Of a stretch of DNA of 64,000 nt, positions 60,061 through 64,000 are shown in pieces. The stretch covers positions 141,911 to 205,910 of the forward strand of contig NZ_JACRMG010000028.1 of the NCBI RefSeq assembly GCF_016219575.1, in the 5' to 3' direction. The number at the start of each line of letters is the position of its first letter. Within the stretch, counting starts at the first letter, position 1. Under the pieces are notes generated by a model. The model ran no database searches. It was not told the origin of the DNA and saw only the letters and a program-made list of their open reading frames with translations. The stretch comes from Bradyrhizobium sp. GTDB lineage: Bacteria > Pseudomonadota > Alphaproteobacteria > Rhizobiales > Xanthobacteraceae. The translations under genes and the position numbers were made by a program.

Positions 60061-61025
60061 GATCTCCCATCGGTTCTGATGATGCGGACCTTTTGCTGTT
60101 CCTCGCCCCCCAGCCGCAGTTCGGCGGCCGCGAACAACCGGTCGACAATCAGGACGTTGCCGAATGCCCGGTAGTTGACGAGACCCGGCTTGCCGTCGGA
60201 GTTAATGACGAACAGCGGAGGCATTTCGCCCTGCCCGATGCCCGGCGAGAACTCGATGTAGACCTTGCGGCCATCGTCAAAGGCGCTGACGGGGCGCCAG
60301 GGAGGATTGTCGCCCTCGAAGGTGTATCGATAGCGCCGTTGGGCAGGATCCGGAATGAAGGGTTTTGGCGGAAGCGCACGACCGCGCGCGGCTCGGTCTT
60401 CAGGATAGAACCAGGAGACCGATGGCATGTATGATTTTTCACGCGAGCGCAGCTCGATCAGATACGTCCGCCGATCGGTGTTGAGAACGAGGTTGGTTTC
60501 GATGGCCGCTCGTGTCGGCTTGACCATGATATGGACCCGCCGGATGTCACCGCTGCCGCTCTCGGTATCTCCGACCACCCAGCGCACCGTGTCGCCCGCG
60601 GAGATGGGTCCGGAGCCGATCAATTTCTCACCTGGCTCCAAGGCAATGTCCGTGATCTGTCCTGGCGCCGCATAGATTTGATAGAGCGCGCCTGGGCTAT
60701 ATGGAAACACCTGCACAGCGTTGAAATACCCCGCCTTCCGAGGCTGTACGCGGGCCGCATCGTTGGCGCTTTCGATCCGTTCAACGGGTGCTTCGGCTTC
60801 CTTCTCCTTGCCGCCCCGTGCCGGCGTCCAAGCGGGTGGGACGTGAAGGGAGCGCGGCCGATCGTCTGCAAGCGCCGGTTGACTGGGCAGCGGCGGGATT
60901 TCGTCGTCATAGCTGATCTGCGGCGGCTTGAATGTCGTGCACCCAGCAAGGGCACAGGCGCAAATCAGGAGAGCCGGAAATCCACTCCCCGTTTTCATTC
61001 GCAGTGAACGTTGATTTGTCGGCAT
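60057..61025 (-). CDS. trbG: TrbG, VirB9-like conjugative transfer protein
   Basis: 322 residues from ATG 61025 (AAGGAG upstream); MKTGSGFPALLICACALAGC with a lipobox LAGC starts nine codons later and might be the real beginning. The VirB9/TrbG domain is recognised by FPYSPGALYQIYAAPGQITDIALEPGEKL and WYPEDRAARG-like strands. It is an outer-membrane/periplasmic component of the secretion core. The ribosome site lies in the end of trbF. Confidence 0.94.
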   Translation of the reverse strand: MPTNQRSLRMKTGSGFPALLICACALAGCTTFKPPQISYDDEIPPLPSQPALADDRPRSLHVPPAWTPARGGKEKEAEAPVERIESANDAARVQPRKAGYFNAVQVFPYSPGALYQIYAAPGQITDIALEPGEKLIGSGPISAGDTVRWVVGDTESGSGDIRRVHIMVKPTRAAIETNLVLNTDRRTYLIELRSREKSYMPSVSWFYPEDRAARGRALPPKPFIPDPAQRRYRYTFEGDNPPWRPVSAFDDGRKVYIEFSPGIGQGEMPPLFVINSDGKPGLVNYRAFGNVLIVDRLFAAAELRLGGEEQQKVRIIRTDGRS

Positions 61026-61030
61026 CACTG

Positions 61031-61708
61031 TCAAAACTCCTTGGACCAGTTGATGGCGTTGACGTAGATGCCGAGAGGGTTCTTGCGCAGCCGATCGATG
61101 TCGCGCGGCGGTTCCACGACAACGCTGACGATGGCGCTCCACCGCTCGGTCGCGGCAAGCTGACCATTCTCGTAGCGGCGTTCGATCCAGGCGATACGGA
61201 AGCTGTCGGGCGAAGCTCTGATGACACTGGATACTTCGACGGCGACCTGGATCTTCCCGACTTTTGTGAAGGGATCGTTGTTGCGGGCGTAGTCGTTCAG
61301 CGCGGCGGCACCGCGATCGGTCGTGAAATCATACGCCCGAAGCCAATCCTCGCGTAGCACGATGGCGTCCATCGGGAGGCCGCGGACATGTTCGATGAAG
61401 CGGGCGAGATGGAAGCCAATTTGCGGGTCGGTTGCCTTGTAGGTCGAATTTGCTGGCGCGACCGCCTTTGCTTCGCCGAGGCGATCGACTTCAACGACCC
61501 AAGGCGTAATGGACCCCTGTGCTGACTGCCAGACGAGAGCAGCGGCGAAGCCGGCAGAGAGGAACAGACAACCAAAGGCCATCAAGCGCCAATTCCTGGC
61601 CTGGACACGCGCCGAGCCGATCCGGTCATCCCAAACCTGCGCGGCTTTTTGGTAAGGCGTAACCGGCTGAGGTGTGCGGCCATAATGAACGGCCGATCGT
61701 TTGAACAT
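61031..61708 (-). CDS. trbF: TrbF, VirB8-like conjugative transfer protein
   Basis: 225 residues from ATG 61708 (GAGG upstream), giving the family start MFKRSAVHYGRTPQPVTPYQKAAQVWDDRIGSARVQARNWRLMAFG; the longer frame to 61900 runs into trbL. A membrane segment (about 42-62) is followed by the VirB8-like periplasmic domain (PWVVEVDRLGEAKAV, NPLGIYVNAINWSKEF). It nucleates the inner-membrane complex. Confidence 0.95.
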   Translation of the reverse strand: MFKRSAVHYGRTPQPVTPYQKAAQVWDDRIGSARVQARNWRLMAFGCLFLSAGFAAALVWQSAQGSITPWVVEVDRLGEAKAVAPANSTYKATDPQIGFHLARFIEHVRGLPMDAIVLREDWLRAYDFTTDRGAAALNDYARNNDPFTKVGKIQVAVEVSSVIRASPDSFRIAWIERRYENGQLAATERWSAIVSVVVEPPRDIDRLRKNPLGIYVNAINWSKEF

Positions 61709-61793
61709 GTTGACCTCGACGTACGAGAAATCGGGCGTGAGTAGCGTTTGGTACGTTTGAAGAGTTCTGAGAGGTGCTCCGACGGTGCTGACC

Positions 61794-63023
61794 TCAGCGC
61801 TCTGAATCCTTGAGATCGACGGAGGCCCCACCTCCGCCGCGATCCCCGGACCGCAGCGCCTGCGTCGTCGCCGAGACACCATGACTGACAGCCTGTCCAC
61901 GTTTCATGCGGCGAACCCAGGCGGGTGCGCCTCCAGATGACGCATCCGCGCCGCCGGCTTCATCGCCCGCGGCATTTGATCTGCCAAAGCGGGCGGCCAG
62001 CGATCGCAGGGGACTCGCTGCCGAAGTGGCGCCCGCCTCCCCGGTCTGCGCGCCCGTCCGAAAGGCGGATGCCGCGCCGCCTATGAGCGCGCTGCCTCCC
62101 CTCGCCGCGCCTCCAACCATGCTGCCGGTGAGAGCAGCCCCGCCTGCTGCGAGTGCTGCTCCGGCGGCAACCACACCACCTGCGGCCATCGTGGTTCCGA
62201 CGGCCGCACCGGCCCCAAGTTGCGGACCGCCAGATACAATGCCGTTGGCAATTCCCGGCCCGAAGATACCGAGGCCAAGCAACGAGAGGGCCGCGAGCAC
62301 CAGTGCCATCGCATTTTCGATAGTCGGCTGGTTACCGCCGGACCCCGAGGTGAACTGGGAGAACAGGGTCGATCCGATCCCAACGATGACGGCAAGCACC
62401 AATACCTTGACGCCGGACGAGATGACGTTTCCGAGTACGCGCTCGGCTGCGAAGGCGGTCTTCCCAAACAGGCCGAACGGAATCAGCACGAAACCGGCCA
62501 GGGTCGTCAGCTTGAACTCGATCAAGGTGATAAAGAGCTGGATGGCGAGGATGAAGAACGTCAGCAGCACGACGATCCAGGCAAACAGCAGCACCACGAT
62601 CTGTACAAAATTCTCGAAGAAGCTGACGTAGCCCATCAGCCCCGAAATCGATTCAAGGATCGGCCGTCCGGCATCCAGGCCGACCTGGGCGATCCGTCCT
62701 GGCCTCAAGAAATCTGCGGACGACAAGCCCGTGCCAGAGGCCCTCAACCCCAGACTGGCAAAGCTCTCGAAGACGATGCGGGCCAGGCCATTCCAGTTCC
62801 CGATGAGGAAAGCGAAGACGCCGACAAACAAGGTCTTCTTGACCAGCCGAGCGATCATGTCCTCATCGGAGCTCCAGACCCAGAACAATCCCGCCAGCGT
62901 GATGTCGATGGCAACAAGCGTGGACGCGAGATGTCCGACCTCATTTCCCACCAGGCCGAAGCCAGAGTCGATATAGCGGGTGAATGTTTCCAGAAACTGG
63001 TCGATGATGCCTGTACCACCCAT
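61794..63023 (-). CDS. trbL: TrbL, VirB6-like conjugative transfer protein
   Basis: 409 residues: GGTGIIDQFLETFTRYIDSGFGLVGNEVGHLASTLVAIDITLAGLFWVW at the N-terminus and six or more membrane segments up to about residue 290. A low-complexity Ala/Gly-rich C-terminus (GAAVGTTMAAGGVVAAGAALAAGGAALTG) is typical of TrbL. It lies in the inner membrane as part of the translocation channel. Starts 1 bp before the end of trbK (63024). Confidence 0.95.
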   Translation of the reverse strand: MGGTGIIDQFLETFTRYIDSGFGLVGNEVGHLASTLVAIDITLAGLFWVWSSDEDMIARLVKKTLFVGVFAFLIGNWNGLARIVFESFASLGLRASGTGLSSADFLRPGRIAQVGLDAGRPILESISGLMGYVSFFENFVQIVVLLFAWIVVLLTFFILAIQLFITLIEFKLTTLAGFVLIPFGLFGKTAFAAERVLGNVISSGVKVLVLAVIVGIGSTLFSQFTSGSGGNQPTIENAMALVLAALSLLGLGIFGPGIANGIVSGGPQLGAGAAVGTTMAAGGVVAAGAALAAGGAALTGSMVGGAARGGSALIGGAASAFRTGAQTGEAGATSAASPLRSLAARFGRSNAAGDEAGGADASSGGAPAWVRRMKRGQAVSHGVSATTQALRSGDRGGGGASVDLKDSER

Positions 63024-63398
63024 CTATCGCTCCGTCGGCTGAGGTGCCGGAAACAAACCGGGCGGCAAACGGCTCTGATCCTTGACGGACGCAGGCGGTG
63101 TGGCGTCTGGATCGGGCCGGGCGGGATTGCGCGGAGTGTCGATGTTCTGCCTTAGGAAGTGGCGGCGCTGTTCCGCCCAAACCTTTCGGCATTCGGCAAG
63201 TCTGTCTTTTTGCTCGTATCCAACTGAACGACATCGCTCGAGCTCGGCTGTCTGGGGATCGCCTTCTCGGACGACCGAAGAGGCAGGCTGAGGCTGATTG
63301 TCGTCGTCACGCAGGTGGATGGTGCAAGCAGCAGCGAGCACGACGACAAAGATTGTCACGCCGAGAGACAGCGCCTTGAACGCCCTGAAATCACTCAT
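63024..63398 (-). CDS. trbK: TrbK-type entry exclusion lipoprotein
   Basis: 124 residues. N-terminal hydrophobic signal ending in a lipobox-like VLAAAC (Cys at about 25). A Cys-containing segment follows (ELERCRSVGYEQKDRLAECRKVWAEQRRHFL), as in TrbK-alt proteins of integrative elements; the rest is Pro-rich. TrbK proteins stop entry of a second copy of the same element. Position between trbJ and trbL is standard. Confidence 0.88.
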   Translation of the reverse strand: MSDFRAFKALSLGVTIFVVVLAAACTIHLRDDDNQPQPASSVVREGDPQTAELERCRSVGYEQKDRLAECRKVWAEQRRHFLRQNIDTPRNPARPDPDATPPASVKDQSRLPPGLFPAPQPTER

Positions 63399-64000
63399 TG
63401 GTGGAACATCTGCACTATTGTGGGCTGGTAACCTCGGCTCTGCGTCAGGAAGCGCCGGAGTTGCTCCCTGCCCTGGTCCTGAGCGGCCGTTCGCTGGGCA
63501 GATTCCAGGTTTTGGGCGCGTCCTTGAGCGGCGACTGTTGCCGTGAGATCGGCAAGCTGTTGTGCCTGCAGCGCAAGAAGCTGATTGGCAGCCTGGCTCG
63601 CTTGCAGGGCGCCGGTCGCGCCCTGGCTGGCGGTGACGAGCGTCGACATCTGGGCGCGATTGGTGTCGAGATTACTGACCACCGTAGCCTGCACCCGCAT
63701 GGCATCTTGAAAGCCTGCAACCGAGTTTTGCCAACGGACCTGCGCATTCGCGATCAGCGCCTGGTCCGTGGCGTCGGGAGATGCCGGCGCGTACGTGGTG
63801 GAGAACGCGCGATCGATTTGCTGGATGTCGAAAGAGATGCGCTGGGCTTGGGCGAGCAGTTGCTGCGTACGCTGGATTGACTGCTCCAACTGCTGCAGTG
63901 ACGAATAGGGCAAGCTCGCGAGATTCCTGGCCTGATTGACCAGCATCTGCGCCTGATTTTGCAGCGATGTGATCTGGTTGTTGATCTGCTGCAGGGCTCG
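63395..64000 (-). CDS. trbJ: TrbJ, VirB5-like conjugative transfer protein, N-terminus beyond the window
   Basis: The frame is open to the window edge (first codons read RALQQINNQITSLQNQAQ), so at least 201 residues are seen. Glu/Gln-rich helical protein with NLASLPYSSLQQLEQSIQRTQQLLAQAQ and NSVAGFQDAMRVQATVVSNL, as in TrbJ. The signal peptide must lie outside. It overlaps trbK by 4 bp (ATGA). Upstream genes trbE, D, C, B are expected beyond 64000. Confidence 0.92.
   Translation of the reverse strand, partial: RALQQINNQITSLQNQAQMLVNQARNLASLPYSSLQQLEQSIQRTQQLLAQAQRISFDIQQIDRAFSTTYAPASPDATDQALIANAQVRWQNSVAGFQDAMRVQATVVSNLDTNRAQMSTLVTASQGATGALQASQAANQLLALQAQQLADLTATVAAQGRAQNLESAQRTAAQDQGREQLRRFLTQSRGYQPTIVQMFHQ

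Noticed and set aside
1..64000. CRISPR arrays, rRNA or tRNA genes
   Set aside because: No regularly spaced repeats and no tRNA-like or rRNA-like sequence were recognised on reading; a covariance-model scan was not possible.

Overview
ORGANISM AND GENERAL CHARACTER. The window is GC-rich and densely coding, with no rRNA or tRNA gene that I could recognise. An alphaproteobacterial Trb conjugation operon, crotonase and ligase types resembling those of Rhodopseudomonas (BadI-like, AliA-like), and a Liv-type ABC operon with an embedded acyl-CoA ligase together suggest a Bradyrhizobium/Rhodopseudomonas-like member of the Hyphomicrobiales. This is inferred from protein character, not from a phylogeny. 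The window reads as accessory DNA: an alkane cluster beside a broken IS21-family element, then about 47 kb of CoA-dependent catabolic genes, then a type IV secretion (trb) module. It is probably part of an integrative conjugative element or a plasmid. LAYOUT. 1-671: 3' part of an EAL-domain gene. About 802-1859: remnant of an IS21-family element with a frameshifted, truncated istA. 1951-9858: alkane oxidation cluster, alkB - double rubredoxin - aldehyde dehydrogenase - GMC alcohol dehydrogenase on the minus strand, with a divergent AlkS/MalT-like activator and a 20-bp perfect palindrome between them. 10046-57198: an island with six acyl-CoA dehydrogenases, five AMP-forming acyl-CoA ligases, four crotonases, three SDRs, a FadH-like flavoenzyme, a biotin-dependent carboxylase with two carboxyltransferase genes, a BadI/MenB-like ring-cleavage hydrolase, two thiolase-fold/DUF35 pairs, a hot-dog hydratase, a Baeyer-Villiger monooxygenase, two alpha/beta hydrolases, a transglutaminase-like protein, a nitroreductase-family protein and a Liv-type ABC importer. 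57210-58642: a truncated and an intact LysR gene. 58615-64000: DUF2274 - trbI - trbG - trbF - trbL - trbK - trbJ (gene order left to right, all transcribed leftwards; trbJ runs off the window). HOW IT WORKS TOGETHER. The most striking feature is a 16-bp inverted repeat of form YCTAACA-NN-YGTTAGA found nine times, almost always in divergent promoters of the catabolic island (14291, 18258, 20408, 20504, 25392, 31189, 31207, 41861, 54780). It ties the scattered divergent operons into one regulon. The only TetR-type gene in view (11509-12183) is the candidate regulator, but no copy of the site is visible at its own promoter. The gene set fits uptake of a carboxylic acid or terpenoid/steroid-like compound by the ABC system, CoA activation, beta-oxidation of a branched or unsaturated side chain (ACADs, dienoyl-CoA reductase-like enzymes, a carboxylase that could deal with beta-methyl branches), ring opening (BVMO, BadI-like hydrolase) and removal of a side chain by lipid-transfer-type thiolase-fold enzymes. 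The substrate is not determined by the sequence. The alk cluster is a separate module with its own regulator; its products could feed into the same beta-oxidation enzymes.
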